DNA of 64,000 nucleotides from an uncultured Oscillospiraceae bacterium (GCA_910579175.1 CAJTTB010000005.1:1-64000), one strand, 5' to 3'; positions 34,068 through 42,882 are shown, counted from the stretch's first letter. The notes: generated by a model from the sequence alone, not told the origin. Numbers and translations: made by a program.

Positions 34068-34886
34068 ATGAATCAAATAGAGATAGGAAAATTTATCGCC
34101 AAATGTCGTAAAGAAAAAAAATTAACACAAGCACAGTTGGCAGAACAACTCAATATTACAGATAGAGCTGTATCCAAATGGGAGACAGGAAAAAATATGC
34201 CTGATTCGGCTATTATGTTGGAACTCTGTAAGATATTGGGAATTACAGTCAATGAACTGTTGAGCGGGGAGGAAATTGAGATGGAAAATTATGAAAAAAA
34301 AGCAGATGAAAATTTGATTGCCTTGAAAAGAAAAGATGAACATAATAAGAAAAAGAATATAATAATTTCAGTTTTATTTTCGGCAACACTTTTTATAGGG
34401 ATAATGGTGTGTTTGATTTGTGACATTGCAATATCAGGCAATCCAACATGGGCATGGATTCCAGTGAGTTCTATTGTTTTTGGTTGGATGATATTTTTCC
34501 CCAGTTTGCTATTGGGAAAAAAGGGAATGATAATGAGTGTAATATCATTGAGTATTTTTACGATTCCTTATTTATTTTTGTTAAGTCATTTTGTAAAAGT
34601 AAAAGAAGTGTTTTCAATTGGCGCAGTCGTGGCAGTGGCTTCTATTGTATTTTTATGGATAATCGTTGCAGTTTTTATCCGAATTGGAAAAACAAGAAAG
34701 TCAATTGCTTTGGGAATCACCTTTTTATTAGCCATTTTATTTTTATTTGTTATGAATATCATATTGTCAAAGATGATAGGAGAACCTATTTTTGATATAT
34801 GGGATATGGTATCTAGCTGTATTCTATTGATATTGGCGGTGGTTTCTTTTCTTTATGATTATCGAAAAGAACGCAGTCATATGTAA
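34068..34886 (+). CDS. XRE family regulator with membrane domain
   Basis: A 272-residue protein. A Cro/C1-type helix-turn-helix occupies about 5-62 (KKLTQAQLAEQL, NITDRAVSKWETGKNMPD, TVNELLSGE). A charged linker (KADENLIALKRKDEHNKKKN) and seven or so membrane segments (about 92-265) follow. This arrangement is common in Clostridia, where such proteins sit near transporter genes and may sense membrane stress, but no target operon is adjacent. RBS AAAGGAG is good. Confidence 0.87.
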   Translation: MNQIEIGKFIAKCRKEKKLTQAQLAEQLNITDRAVSKWETGKNMPDSAIMLELCKILGITVNELLSGEEIEMENYEKKADENLIALKRKDEHNKKKNIIISVLFSATLFIGIMVCLICDIAISGNPTWAWIPVSSIVFGWMIFFPSLLLGKKGMIMSVISLSIFTIPYLFLLSHFVKVKEVFSIGAVVAVASIVFLWIIVAVFIRIGKTRKSIALGITFLLAILFLFVMNIILSKMIGEPIFDIWDMVSSCILLILAVVSFLYDYRKERSHM

Positions 34887-34977
34887 ATCAGTGTATCGAT
34901 TAACTTGATTTTAGATATAGGATTTTTGTTTCAATTACTACTAAAATAGAGAAGCAAAATAAATTAAAATAAGAATA

Positions 34978-35016
34978 GATAAAGCCGCAAAAACATCATG
35001 TTTTTGCGGCTTTATC
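34978..35016. terminator. Bidirectional terminator between XRE gene and ackA
   Basis: AAAGCCGCAAAAACAT and ATGTTTTTGCGGCTTT form a stem of about 16 bp with A and T flanks, shared by the two convergent genes. Confidence 0.92.
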
Positions 35017-35084
35017 ATCTATTTATCACGCGATTGATAGATTGCTTTTTGACTTTTGTACCTATGGTACTAGCACAAGATTCT

Positions 35085-36293
35085 TTATTTTGGCAATTTT
35101 TCGATAATTTCTTTGGTATCGCGTGCGATTAACAATTCTTCATTGGTTGGGACAACCCATACTTCAACGCGAGAACCATCTTTTGACACTCTACCTTCTT
35201 TGTGATTTAATTCTGTATTTTTAGCGGGATCCATTTCCAAACCTAAAAACTCTAAATTTTCACAAACTTCTAATCTCAAATCATCTGAGTTTTCACCAAT
35301 TCCGCCAGTGAATACAACAGCGTCTACACCACCCATAGCAGCAGAATAAGAGCCAATATATTTGCGGATTTGATAACGGAAGATATCAATTGCAATTTGA
35401 GCGCGTTCACTTCCTTCTTGAGAAGCGGCAATCAAATCACGGGAGTCACTTGTTTCTCCAGATACACCCAAAAATCCGGATTTTTTATTTAATAAATCAC
35501 TCATTTGGTCAGGGGTTAGATTTTCATGTTTCATTAAGTACAATACAACAGAAGGGTCAACAGCACCAGAACGTGTGCCCATTTCCAAACCATCTAGTGG
35601 TGTAAAGCCCATAGAAGTGTCTACACATTTTCCATGATTTACAGCAGCGATGGAGGAACCGTTTCCAAGGTGACAGGTGATAATTTTTTTTGTGGACATA
35701 TCCCATCCAGTCAATTCACCTAAACGATGGGTTACAAAGCGATGGGAAGTACCATGAAAACCGTATTTGCGAACTTGATATTTATCATAATATTCATAAG
35801 GCAAACCATACATATAAGATTTTGGCGGCATGGTTTGATGGAAAGCGGTATCGAATACTGCAACTTGTGGAACAGCAGAAGAAAATACTTTTTGACAAGC
35901 ACGGATTGCCAATATATGAGCTGGATTGTGAAGTGGAGCCAAATCAGAAATTTCTTCAATTTTATTGATCACTTCTTCGGTTGCCAATACAGACTCAGAG
36001 AAGTATTTACCGCCCTGTACAATGCGGTGACCGATTGCAGAAATTTCATCTAGATTTTTTACAACAGCATGTTCACCGGTGGTCAAAACTTCTACCAGTT
36101 TTTGGAATGCTTCAGTATGGGTAGGAAAATCTGCGTCTTGTTGAATGGTTGTGCCATCTGCTATTTTGTGTGTGATGAGACCGCCAATTCCAATTCTTTC
36201 GCAATTTCCTTTTGCCAAAACAACTTCTGTGGTCATATCAATCAATTGATATTTTAATGAGGAGCTTCCCGCATTAATAACAAGAACTTTCAT
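35085..36293 (-). CDS. ackA: Acetate kinase
   Basis: A 402-residue enzyme that makes ATP from acetyl phosphate during fermentation, or the reverse. ASKHA motifs are clear: VINAGSSSLKYQL (N-terminus), VFDTAFHQTMP (catalytic Asp), YGFHGTSHRFV, ITCHLGNGSSIAAV and FTGGIGENS. ATG 36293 lies nine bases after GGAAGGAT; a longer frame exists but lacks an RBS. No phosphotransacetylase gene is beside it. It is divergent from tmcAL, whose product uses acetate to modify tRNA-Met. Confidence 0.97.
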   Translation of the reverse strand: MKVLVINAGSSSLKYQLIDMTTEVVLAKGNCERIGIGGLITHKIADGTTIQQDADFPTHTEAFQKLVEVLTTGEHAVVKNLDEISAIGHRIVQGGKYFSESVLATEEVINKIEEISDLAPLHNPAHILAIRACQKVFSSAVPQVAVFDTAFHQTMPPKSYMYGLPYEYYDKYQVRKYGFHGTSHRFVTHRLGELTGWDMSTKKIITCHLGNGSSIAAVNHGKCVDTSMGFTPLDGLEMGTRSGAVDPSVVLYLMKHENLTPDQMSDLLNKKSGFLGVSGETSDSRDLIAASQEGSERAQIAIDIFRYQIRKYIGSYSAAMGGVDAVVFTGGIGENSDDLRLEVCENLEFLGLEMDPAKNTELNHKEGRVSKDGSRVEVWVVPTNEELLIARDTKEIIEKLPK

Positions 36294-36328
36294 TCTGTTC
36301 ATCCTTCCGAAAATAATTTTGTAACAGC

Positions 36329-36356
36329 TTGACATCATAATTCGTCATATTATAAT
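36329..36356 (+). promoter_or_regulatory. Promoter of the tmcAL-mod-selenium operon
   Basis: TTGACA (36329-36334), 16-base spacer, TATAAT (36351-36356), about 58 bases before the TTG start. The -10 lies in a symmetric TATTATAATA that can also serve as the -10 of ackA on the other strand. Confidence 0.75.
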
Positions 36357-36414
36357 AGTAATACATATGATTGAAAAAAACAAGTCTTTTTTCGACTAGA
36401 AAGTAGGAACTTTT

Positions 36415-37608
36415 TTGAAAATTGCAGGTATTATTGCAGAATACAACCCATTTCATAATGGACATGCCTTGCAGATTTGGCAAACACGGCAGGCAAAAGC
36501 GACCCATATTGTGGCGGTGATGAGTGGGAATTTTGTACAAAGAGGGGATGTTGCACTCTTTTCTAAGTGGGTTCGTGCAAAAGCCTGCGTCAAATCTGGT
36601 GTGGATTTGGTGATAGAACTTCCAACACCGTTTGCCATGGCACCTGCAAGGGATTTTGCCTATGCTGGTGTATTTTTATTAAATCAGTTGGGGATTGAGA
36701 TGCTCAGCTTTGGCAGTGAGTGTGGAGATATCAAAAAGTTACAGCAAGCAGCGCATTATGTGGAAGTTGCAGAACAGAGTGAACAGATAGCATATTATTT
36801 AAAACAAGGCAATTCTTATCCAAAATCAAGAGCGTTGGCAGTGCAAGCCCTTTATGGAGCAGATTGGGCAAACTTAATCCATACGCCCAATAATTTATTG
36901 GGCATAGAATACATCAAATCAATTTGGCGACTGAATCGTTCTATAGAACCCTTTACCATTTCTAGGGTAGGAGCAGCGCATGATCAGGTTGGAACACAAA
37001 ATATTACTTCGGCTTCTCATATTAGAACATTGCTATTGCAGGGTCAATGGGAACAATCCCGTCGCTATCTGCCTGATACTGCTTGGTCTTGTTATCAGTT
37101 GGAGTTGGCACAAAAATATGCACCATGCTGCATGGAACAATTGGATGCAGTTTTATTGTATCGCTTGAGAACAAGAAGCCCCAAAGAACTTGTCACCATA
37201 GCAGATATGACAGAAGGATTTGAAAATCGAGTATGGCAGGCAGGTCGACAGTGTCATAGTTTTGCAGAATGTATTGATTTTTTGGTCACGAAACGGTACA
37301 GCAGAGCGAGAATTCGACGTATTTTATGGAATATTTTATTGGGAATCAATCAAGATGATTTTTCAAAACAACCACAGTATTTGCGGGTATTGGCAGCAAA
37401 CGAGCGGGGAATTGCATTGTTGCGACAAGCGAAAAAGGTCAGCCAGATAACAATTTCTTCTAAGTTTGCGAATTTGGTGCGAGCAGGATTTACACAGGCG
37501 GCATTTGAGGCAACCGCAACAGATATTTATGCGCTGACCTCCCCGGTGGTACAACCTGCAAATCGAGAATATATAGAACCATTTTATTTGGATAAGATGT
37601 GTAAATGA
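36415..37608 (+). CDS. tmcAL: tRNA(Met) cytidine acetate ligase
   Basis: A 397-residue nucleotidyltransferase-like enzyme (formerly YlbM/DUF795) that uses acetate and ATP to form N4-acetylcytidine at the wobble base of elongator tRNA-Met. The N-terminal GIIAEYNPFHNGHALQI contains the HxGH motif, and VAVMSGNFVQRGDVALFSKW with the following VDLVIELP is family-typical. Translation starts at TTG 36415, after AGTAGGA; this gives the canonical first residues MKIAGIIAEYNPF. It is the first gene of the molybdate/selenium operon, with modB starting 10 bases after its stop. Confidence 0.94.
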   Translation: MKIAGIIAEYNPFHNGHALQIWQTRQAKATHIVAVMSGNFVQRGDVALFSKWVRAKACVKSGVDLVIELPTPFAMAPARDFAYAGVFLLNQLGIEMLSFGSECGDIKKLQQAAHYVEVAEQSEQIAYYLKQGNSYPKSRALAVQALYGADWANLIHTPNNLLGIEYIKSIWRLNRSIEPFTISRVGAAHDQVGTQNITSASHIRTLLLQGQWEQSRRYLPDTAWSCYQLELAQKYAPCCMEQLDAVLLYRLRTRSPKELVTIADMTEGFENRVWQAGRQCHSFAECIDFLVTKRYSRARIRRILWNILLGINQDDFSKQPQYLRVLAANERGIALLRQAKKVSQITISSKFANLVRAGFTQAAFEATATDIYALTSPVVQPANREYIEPFYLDKMCK

Positions 37609-37617
37609 GGTGTATAA

Positions 37618-38292
37618 ATGGAATGGTCACCGCTTTGGATTTCCTTAAAAACAAGTATTTGTGCGACCAGTATTACATTTGTATTGGGAATAGGAATGGC
37701 CTATTTGGTCATGAAGCTTAAACGGGGCAGATTGTTGATTGATGGAATATTGACATTGCCATTGGTATTGCCTCCTACAGTTTTGGGTTTTTTATTATTG
37801 GTGGTATTTGGACAAAATAGTCCACTGGGTATTTTTTTAGCAAGTGGGGGGATATCTGTTGTATTTCGTTGGGAAGGTACTGTGGTTGCTGCTTCGGTGG
37901 TATCTTTTCCACTGATGTATCGAGCGACAAGAGGTGCCTTTGAACAACTGGACTGTAATCTGATTTATGTGTCGCGGACGTTGGGAATTTCAGAATGGAA
38001 TATTTTTTTAAAGGTTATTTTGCCAAATTGCAAACAGAGTATTCTCGCAGGAACAATCCTATCATTTGCACGCACAATCGGAGAATTTGGAGCAACTATG
38101 ATGTTGGCAGGCAATATTCCAGGAAAGACACAAACGATGGCAACTGCGGTCTATACAGCGGTTCAAAGTGGAAATCGGGCACTTGCCTATCGTTGGGCAG
38201 TTGTGATATTGTTGATTTCAGCAGTTACAATGATAGCGTTAAATGTAGTAGAGCGTCAAACTTCTATGAAACAGGAAAGGAATCAATTTTAA
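37618..38292 (+). CDS. modB: Molybdate ABC transporter permease ModB
   Basis: A 224-residue inner-membrane permease with five or six segments. The ATPase-coupling loop is visible as CNLIYVSRTLGISEWNIFLKVILPNCKQSI (EAA-type motif, about 120-145), and the C-terminal FARTIGEFGATMMLAGNIPGKTQTM is the clearest ModB signature. It forms the channel for molybdate uptake with ModC. Its stop TAA shares a base with the modC ATG. The usual periplasmic-type ModA binding protein is not encoded in this operon. Confidence 0.94.
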   Translation: MEWSPLWISLKTSICATSITFVLGIGMAYLVMKLKRGRLLIDGILTLPLVLPPTVLGFLLLVVFGQNSPLGIFLASGGISVVFRWEGTVVAASVVSFPLMYRATRGAFEQLDCNLIYVSRTLGISEWNIFLKVILPNCKQSILAGTILSFARTIGEFGATMMLAGNIPGKTQTMATAVYTAVQSGNRALAYRWAVVILLISAVTMIALNVVERQTSMKQERNQF

Positions 38293-39014
38293 TGCGGTTA
38301 CAAGTGGAGATACAAAAACAGTTGAAACAACACCAAATTGATCTTGCTTTTACATTAGAAGATGAAGTGTTGGGGATATTGGGAAGAAGCGGCTGTGGAA
38401 AAAGTATTACTTTAAAGTGTATTGCAGGTATTATGCAGCCCAAACGGGGTATCATCAAATTAGATGGACAAGTGTTGTATTCCTCCAGTGATCGCATTTG
38501 TCAAAAACCACAAAAAAGGGCAATTGGATATCTCTTTCAAAATTATGCCTTGTTTCCCAATTTGACAGTGCGTCAAAATATTGAATTTGCAGCAAAGGGC
38601 AACCGAATTGAGAAACGTCAAATGGCGGAGAAACTGTTACAGCGTTTTTATTTGGAGGAGATAGCTTCCTCAGTACCACTGCAAATATCCTCAGGACAGC
38701 AGCAAAGGACAGCAATTGCAAGAATGTTGGCGGCTCGTCCCAAGGTAATTTTATTGGATGAACCATTTTCTGCACTGGATTATTTTTTACGTGGACAGAT
38801 GGAAAAAGAGATGAAAGAAATTTTAAAGAGTTTTGGCGGCATTGCGATTTTGGTATCACATCATCAAGAGGAAATTTATCATTTAACCGACCGTTGTATG
38901 GTGATGAAAGATGGTACGATAGCAGAAATACAGTCTACAGAGCAATTGTTTCTTCAGCCAAATAGTCAAGAAGCAAAAATTTTAATTGGTTTGGAAAGGG
39001 AAATGGCTTTATGA
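38292..39014 (+). CDS. modC: Molybdate ABC transporter ATP-binding protein ModC
   Basis: A 240-residue ATPase. Walker A GRSGCGKS (31-38), Q-loop LFQNYALFP, signature ISSGQQQR (132-139; the usual LSGGQ has become SSGQ), Walker B VILLDEP (152-158) and the switch His in VSHHQEE. It is shorter than the E. coli protein (about 350) because the C-terminal molybdate-binding (MOP) domain is absent. ATG 38292 shares one base with the modB stop. The stop overlaps the next ATG by four bases, so the genes are translationally coupled. Confidence 0.93.
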   Translation: MRLQVEIQKQLKQHQIDLAFTLEDEVLGILGRSGCGKSITLKCIAGIMQPKRGIIKLDGQVLYSSSDRICQKPQKRAIGYLFQNYALFPNLTVRQNIEFAAKGNRIEKRQMAEKLLQRFYLEEIASSVPLQISSGQQQRTAIARMLAARPKVILLDEPFSALDYFLRGQMEKEMKEILKSFGGIAILVSHHQEEIYHLTDRCMVMKDGTIAEIQSTEQLFLQPNSQEAKILIGLEREMAL

Positions 39015-40138
39015 TTTATTTAGATCATGCAGCAACAACACTTGGGAAGCCTCCTCAAGTGGCGAAAGCGGTTTATGATGCAATCAATCATCTAGGCAAT
39101 GCTGGAAGGGGATGTTGTCAACCCGCTTTGGATGCCGCCAGAGTGATTTATCGGACCAGAGAGCAAATCAGCAAATTATTTTGTCTCAATCACCCACAAC
39201 AGGTGGTTTTTACCTCTGGTATTACCGAAAGCATCAATTTGGTGGTAAATGGTTTATGTAGACCCGGCGATCATGTTATTACAACCGAACTGGAGCACAA
39301 CAGTGTTCTTCGCCCACTGTATCAAAAACAGGGAATTGAATTGACAATATTAACATGCAATCAACAGGGGCAAATAACATATCATGATCTAGAAGCCGCC
39401 TTTCAATCCAACACGGTGGCGGTATTTTGTACACATGCCTCCAATGTAACAGGCAATCTGCTTGATTTGCAAAAAATTGGGAAAATCTGTAATAAACATC
39501 AGGTGTTGTTGGTCGTGGATAGCGCGCAAACAGCAGGTTTATTTTCAATTGATATGCAGAAAGATTTGATTGATATCCTATGTTTTACTGGTCACAAAGG
39601 ATTGTTGGGACCGCAAGGAATTGGAGGGCTTTGTATTCGCAAGGAGATTGAATTGGCTCCATGGAAGGTGGGGGGAAGTGGTGTACACAGTTTTTCAAAG
39701 CAACATCCAGTACAGATGCCAGAAAGGTTGGAAGCAGGCACTTTGAATACACCGGGAATTGCGGGATTGTCCGCAGCATTGACAGAACTTTCTCATACTA
39801 GAATAGAACAAGCTGCTATCAAGGCACAACAGTTGATGAACTTATTTTATCAAGAGGTCGTTAGACTGAAAAGTGTAACAGTATATGGGGACTTTTCTGG
39901 TGACAGGGCGCCTATTGTATCGCTTAATATTGGGGAATATGATTCATCACAGGTGAGCGATTGGTTGGCACAGGATTATCAAATTTGTACACGCCCAGGA
40001 ATACATTGCGCCCCATTGCTTCATCAGGCATTGGGTACACAACGTCAAGGAGCAGTGCGATTTAGTTTTTCGGATACCAATACCATAGAAGAAGTTGAGT
40101 TGGCTGTCAAAGCAGTCAAAGAGATTGCTGATTTTTGA
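39011..40138 (+). CDS. Class V aminotransferase / cysteine desulfurase family protein
   Basis: A 375-residue pyridoxal-phosphate enzyme. IYLDHAATTLGKPPQV opens the fold, THASNVTGNLLDL and VVDSAQTAGL (cofactor Asp) follow, and DILCFTGHKGLLGPQGIGGL carries the Schiff-base Lys (about 197). The active-site Cys is in RPGIHCAP near 335. This CsdA/SufS-like subgroup often lies with DUF3343 and yqeC, where it probably frees sulfur or selenium from Cys or selenocysteine for the labile selenium cofactor. That role is inferred from context. Confidence 0.9.
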   Translation: MIYLDHAATTLGKPPQVAKAVYDAINHLGNAGRGCCQPALDAARVIYRTREQISKLFCLNHPQQVVFTSGITESINLVVNGLCRPGDHVITTELEHNSVLRPLYQKQGIELTILTCNQQGQITYHDLEAAFQSNTVAVFCTHASNVTGNLLDLQKIGKICNKHQVLLVVDSAQTAGLFSIDMQKDLIDILCFTGHKGLLGPQGIGGLCIRKEIELAPWKVGGSGVHSFSKQHPVQMPERLEAGTLNTPGIAGLSAALTELSHTRIEQAAIKAQQLMNLFYQEVVRLKSVTVYGDFSGDRAPIVSLNIGEYDSSQVSDWLAQDYQICTRPGIHCAPLLHQALGTQRQGAVRFSFSDTNTIEEVELAVKAVKEIADF

Positions 40139-40159
40139 TGATAATTTGGGGTGATAAAT

Positions 40160-40396
40160 ATGAGAAAAAAGTGTCTTTGTACAGTGGTGACCTTTCCAAC
40201 AACAACAGCGGCAATGGCAGCCGAAACTTTTTTGAGAGCAAGGCAAAGAGAAGGTAGACTAATACCAGTTCCCACGCAAATAACGGCAAGTTGTGGATTG
40301 GCATGGAGTGCGCCAGCAGGTATGAAACAACAGTTTACCAATGATTTGAAAGAACAGCAAATTCCCTTTGAACAGATTGTTGAGTTGGTGATTTGA
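40160..40396 (+). CDS. DUF3343 small protein, putative Se/S carrier
   Basis: A 78-residue protein. The conserved features are the opening CTVVTFPTTTAAMAAETFL and the ASCGLAW motif with its single conserved Cys (about residue 47), which could carry a persulfide or selenide. Members are called putative Se/S carrier-like proteins and sit between a cysteine desulfurase and Se-Mo accessory genes, exactly as here. ATG 40160 follows GGGGTG; the in-frame GTG at 40151 is part of that RBS. The stop TGA overlaps the next ATG (TGATG). Confidence 0.88.
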   Translation: MRKKCLCTVVTFPTTTAAMAAETFLRARQREGRLIPVPTQITASCGLAWSAPAGMKQQFTNDLKEQQIPFEQIVELVI

Positions 40397-41133
40397 TGGA
40401 TATCTGGGATAACAATCTTATGCCATGTGGAAGTTTAATAGAAGCGTTGTCTTTTGATTTAGGTCAAAAACAGATGGTTTCATTGGTGGGAGCAGGAGGA
40501 AAGACCTCACTTGCAATGCAGCTTGCCAAAGAATTGGTACAGAAAAAACAAAAAACCATCGTAACAACCACAACACATATGTTTCAGCCAAAACATTTTG
40601 GCGTATTGGATGGAACAGTGGAGCAGGTAAAGCAACAATTAGAAAAAGATGGCATTGCAGTGGTGGGGAGTACAGCAGACAATCGGAAAATGACAAAAGT
40701 TCCAGGTGATATGTTATTGGCATGTAGTCAAATCAGTGACATGATGATTGTAGAGGCAGATGGTGCAAAGAGATTGCCATTAAAGGCGCCCAATCAGACG
40801 GAACCGGTGATTCCAGAACAAACGACACATCTGTTGGTTGTAGCGGGTTTAAGCGCATTGTCAAAACCGATTGAACAAGTGTGTCATAGAATAGAAGTGG
40901 TATGTCAATTGTTGCAAACACACCCACAACACAAAATAACAAAAAGGGACATTGCAAAGATCATGAAAAAAGGTTATTGTGAACCAAATCGAAATCAATC
41001 TATAACAGTAGTATTAAATCAAGCAGATGACTGGGATAAACAACAACAGGCAAAACAAATTGCACAATATTTGACAGAGATTCCTGTTATCATCACCTGT
41101 TGTTTGTCGGAAGGGAATGGGAAATATGTTTGA
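40396..41133 (+). CDS. yqeC: Selenium cofactor biosynthesis protein YqeC
   Basis: A 245-residue P-loop protein. MVSLVGAGGKTSLAMQLAKEL holds the Walker A-like loop, and ATTTTH-like TTTTHMFQP, MIVEADGAKRLPLKAP and EPVIP are family hallmarks. YqeC is needed for maturation of selenium-dependent molybdenum hydroxylases, probably at the selenium-insertion step. It starts at ATG 40396, overlapping the DUF3343 stop. Its own stop lies inside the start region of the xdhC-like gene. Confidence 0.9.
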   Translation: MDIWDNNLMPCGSLIEALSFDLGQKQMVSLVGAGGKTSLAMQLAKELVQKKQKTIVTTTTHMFQPKHFGVLDGTVEQVKQQLEKDGIAVVGSTADNRKMTKVPGDMLLACSQISDMMIVEADGAKRLPLKAPNQTEPVIPEQTTHLLVVAGLSALSKPIEQVCHRIEVVCQLLQTHPQHKITKRDIAKIMKKGYCEPNRNQSITVVLNQADDWDKQQQAKQIAQYLTEIPVIITCCLSEGNGKYV

Positions 41134-42133
41134 ATATCAACTTATCAAACAAATGAAACAACATCATACTATCTATTGTGCAACGGTGCTACAGGGGCAT
41201 TATGCAGGGCAAAAGTGCATCTGGACAGATACCAATATGATTTGTGATGATGGTTGTCAATCATTTTGGGAACAGTATCAAGAGGTATTAAAGTATCAAC
41301 CAATTGGTATAGTACAGATACAGACAACATGTTTTTTTGTAGAACTGCTGACCGATGCCCCAAAGTTGATACTGTTGGGCGGTGGTCATGTTTCTCAGGC
41401 GGTCTGTGAAGTTGGAAAATTATTGGAATTTGATGTTACTGTGGTAGATGATCGTCCAGAATTTGTGACAAAAGAACGCTTTCCCAAAGCAGACAAACGC
41501 ATTTGTGAAAGCTATGAACAGGTATTTTCTAAGCTCTCAGATGAAAGCAATTGTTATTATGTGGTGCTGACAAGAGGACATTTGGGAGATGAAATTTGTG
41601 TTTCTCAAATATTAAAGCGCAACTTTTTTTATTTGGGAATGATTGGAAGTCACAATAAGGTGGAAAAAACAAAAGAAAACCTGCTTAGACAGGGATTTTC
41701 TAAGCAGGAGATTCATCAGATTCACGCGCCAATTGGGTTGCGTATTGGTGGGCAAACGCCAGCCGAGATTGCCATTAGTATTGCGGCAGAAATTGTACAG
41801 CAAAAAAATCGGGTTCAGGCAATCCCCTTTGATGTCAGTATTCAAAGAGCCTTACAGACGCAGACAGGTTGGAAGATAATGACTACCATTATTGACAAAA
41901 AAGGTTCTTCCCCCAGAGGAGTAGGAAGCAAGATGTTGGTGACCCAACAGCAGATTTATGGCAGTATTGGAGGGGGAGCCATTGAATATGAAGTGATTCA
42001 AACCGCTAGAAAGCAGCCTGACTTATTGGTTCGTTCTTATCAGTTGTCAGATGCAGACAGTGCTTATTTGGGAATGATTTGTGGTGGCAGTGTCAAAGTG
42101 TTGTTTGAACGGGTAGAGGAAAAGCCAAATTAA
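41126..42133 (+). CDS. XdhC/CoxI family molybdenum hydroxylase maturation factor, Rossmann-first
   Basis: A protein of about 335 residues with the two XdhC domains in the order Rossmann then CoxI. The Rossmann part (about 75-225) shows LILLGGGHVSQAVCEVGKLL, VVDDRPEF, VVLTRGHLGDE and IGSHNKVEKT. The CoxI part (about 245-330) shows IIDKKGSSPRGVGSKML, SIGGGAIEYEV and GMICGGSVKVL, with the conserved Cys. XdhC proteins sulfurate or protect the molybdenum cofactor before insertion into hydroxylases. ATG 41126 is preferred to ATG 41117, which has its RBS too close. It is last in the operon; its stop overlaps that of the convergent gene. Confidence 0.87.
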   Translation: MFEYQLIKQMKQHHTIYCATVLQGHYAGQKCIWTDTNMICDDGCQSFWEQYQEVLKYQPIGIVQIQTTCFFVELLTDAPKLILLGGGHVSQAVCEVGKLLEFDVTVVDDRPEFVTKERFPKADKRICESYEQVFSKLSDESNCYYVVLTRGHLGDEICVSQILKRNFFYLGMIGSHNKVEKTKENLLRQGFSKQEIHQIHAPIGLRIGGQTPAEIAISIAAEIVQQKNRVQAIPFDVSIQRALQTQTGWKIMTTIIDKKGSSPRGVGSKMLVTQQQIYGSIGGGAIEYEVIQTARKQPDLLVRSYQLSDADSAYLGMICGGSVKVLFERVEEKPN

Positions 42134-42645
42134 TTGTTTTTTAGACGGTATTTTTTATAAGAAAGTTGATTTATCACAATATTTCTAATCTGTTGAAGTT
42201 CTTCGGCTGTGATATCTCGTTTGGGAAAGATAAATATTTTATTGTTGGCGGTATAGATAAAAAAATAGTTTGGGGTTTCATAAAGGTGATTGATCTGCCC
42301 CCAACTGCACTCTTCGTTGACAGTTTTCTTGGTACAGGTAATTTGTTCTTCACTGATGGTCACTGTTTGTTCTCCATCATTTGCCTGTTTCTTTTTTTGT
42401 ACAATTTTTTGGATTCGATTTGCGGTCATGAAAAATAAGAAGAATGGATAAATCACAAAGAGAATAGAAAAAATAATAGAAAGCTTCATCAAATTAGGAA
42501 ACAACAGAGAAATCACACCAATGAAAAAGACAATTACAATTAAAATTGAGAAAAAGGGACGATATAAAAAAGCATTAAAATAAGATGCCCTTTTGTAATC
42601 CTGTTCGTTCAAAACAGAATTTAGCTGAATTTTTACTTCATTCAT
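42130..42645 (-). CDS. YcxB-like membrane protein
   Basis: A 171-residue protein. Two adjacent membrane segments (about 27-70: FFSILIVIVFFIGVISLLF and the next) are followed by a cytoplasmic beta-rich domain with TVTISEEQITCTKKTVNEECSWGQINHLYETPNYFFIY, the W...I..i.et..y..i pattern of YcxB-like proteins. Function is unknown. ATG 42645 is chosen; the RBS is weak, and TTG 42657 is an alternative. It is convergent with xdhC, overlapping by four bases, and has its own promoter at 42738-42765. Confidence 0.75.
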   Translation of the reverse strand: MNEVKIQLNSVLNEQDYKRASYFNAFLYRPFFSILIVIVFFIGVISLLFPNLMKLSIIFSILFVIYPFFLFFMTANRIQKIVQKKKQANDGEQTVTISEEQITCTKKTVNEECSWGQINHLYETPNYFFIYTANNKIFIFPKRDITAEELQQIRNIVINQLSYKKYRLKNN

Positions 42646-42849
42646 AATGAATACCAATTATTTTCATGTTCAATGATTATAATGACAATTACAATGGAAC
42701 AGAAAATACCTTTCTAATTTTGTATTTTGATATCATTATTATAACAGTAACTGTCAAATTTGCAATGGAATCGACCAACATATTTTGTATAAATTTTTGA
42801 TTATCATAATTTGTTCAGATTTATTTTACAAAAAGCAATAAAACAATGC
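42646..42849. other. Divergent control region between YcxB-like gene and hrcA
   Basis: Carries the YcxB-like promoter on the minus strand (42738-42765). The hrcA promoter and CIRCE follow to the right. Confidence 0.55.
42738..42765 (-). promoter_or_regulatory. Promoter of the YcxB-like gene with internal palindrome
   Basis: Minus strand TTGCAA (42765-42760), 16-base spacer, TATAAT (42743-42738). The perfect palindrome ACAGTAACTGT (42744-42754) fills most of the spacer. Confidence 0.5.
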
Positions 42850-42878
42850 TTGACAGAATGGTTTGCTAGTGGTAAATT
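42850..42878 (+). promoter_or_regulatory. Promoter of the hrcA-dnaJ operon
   Basis: TTGACA (42850-42855), 17-base spacer, TAAATT (42873-42878), directly followed by CIRCE. Confidence 0.8.
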
Positions 42879-42882
42879 AGAT

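Noticed and set aside
37995..38291. Upstream extension of the modC frame into modB
   Set aside because: It reads modB in another frame; ATG 38292 gives the normal ModC start.
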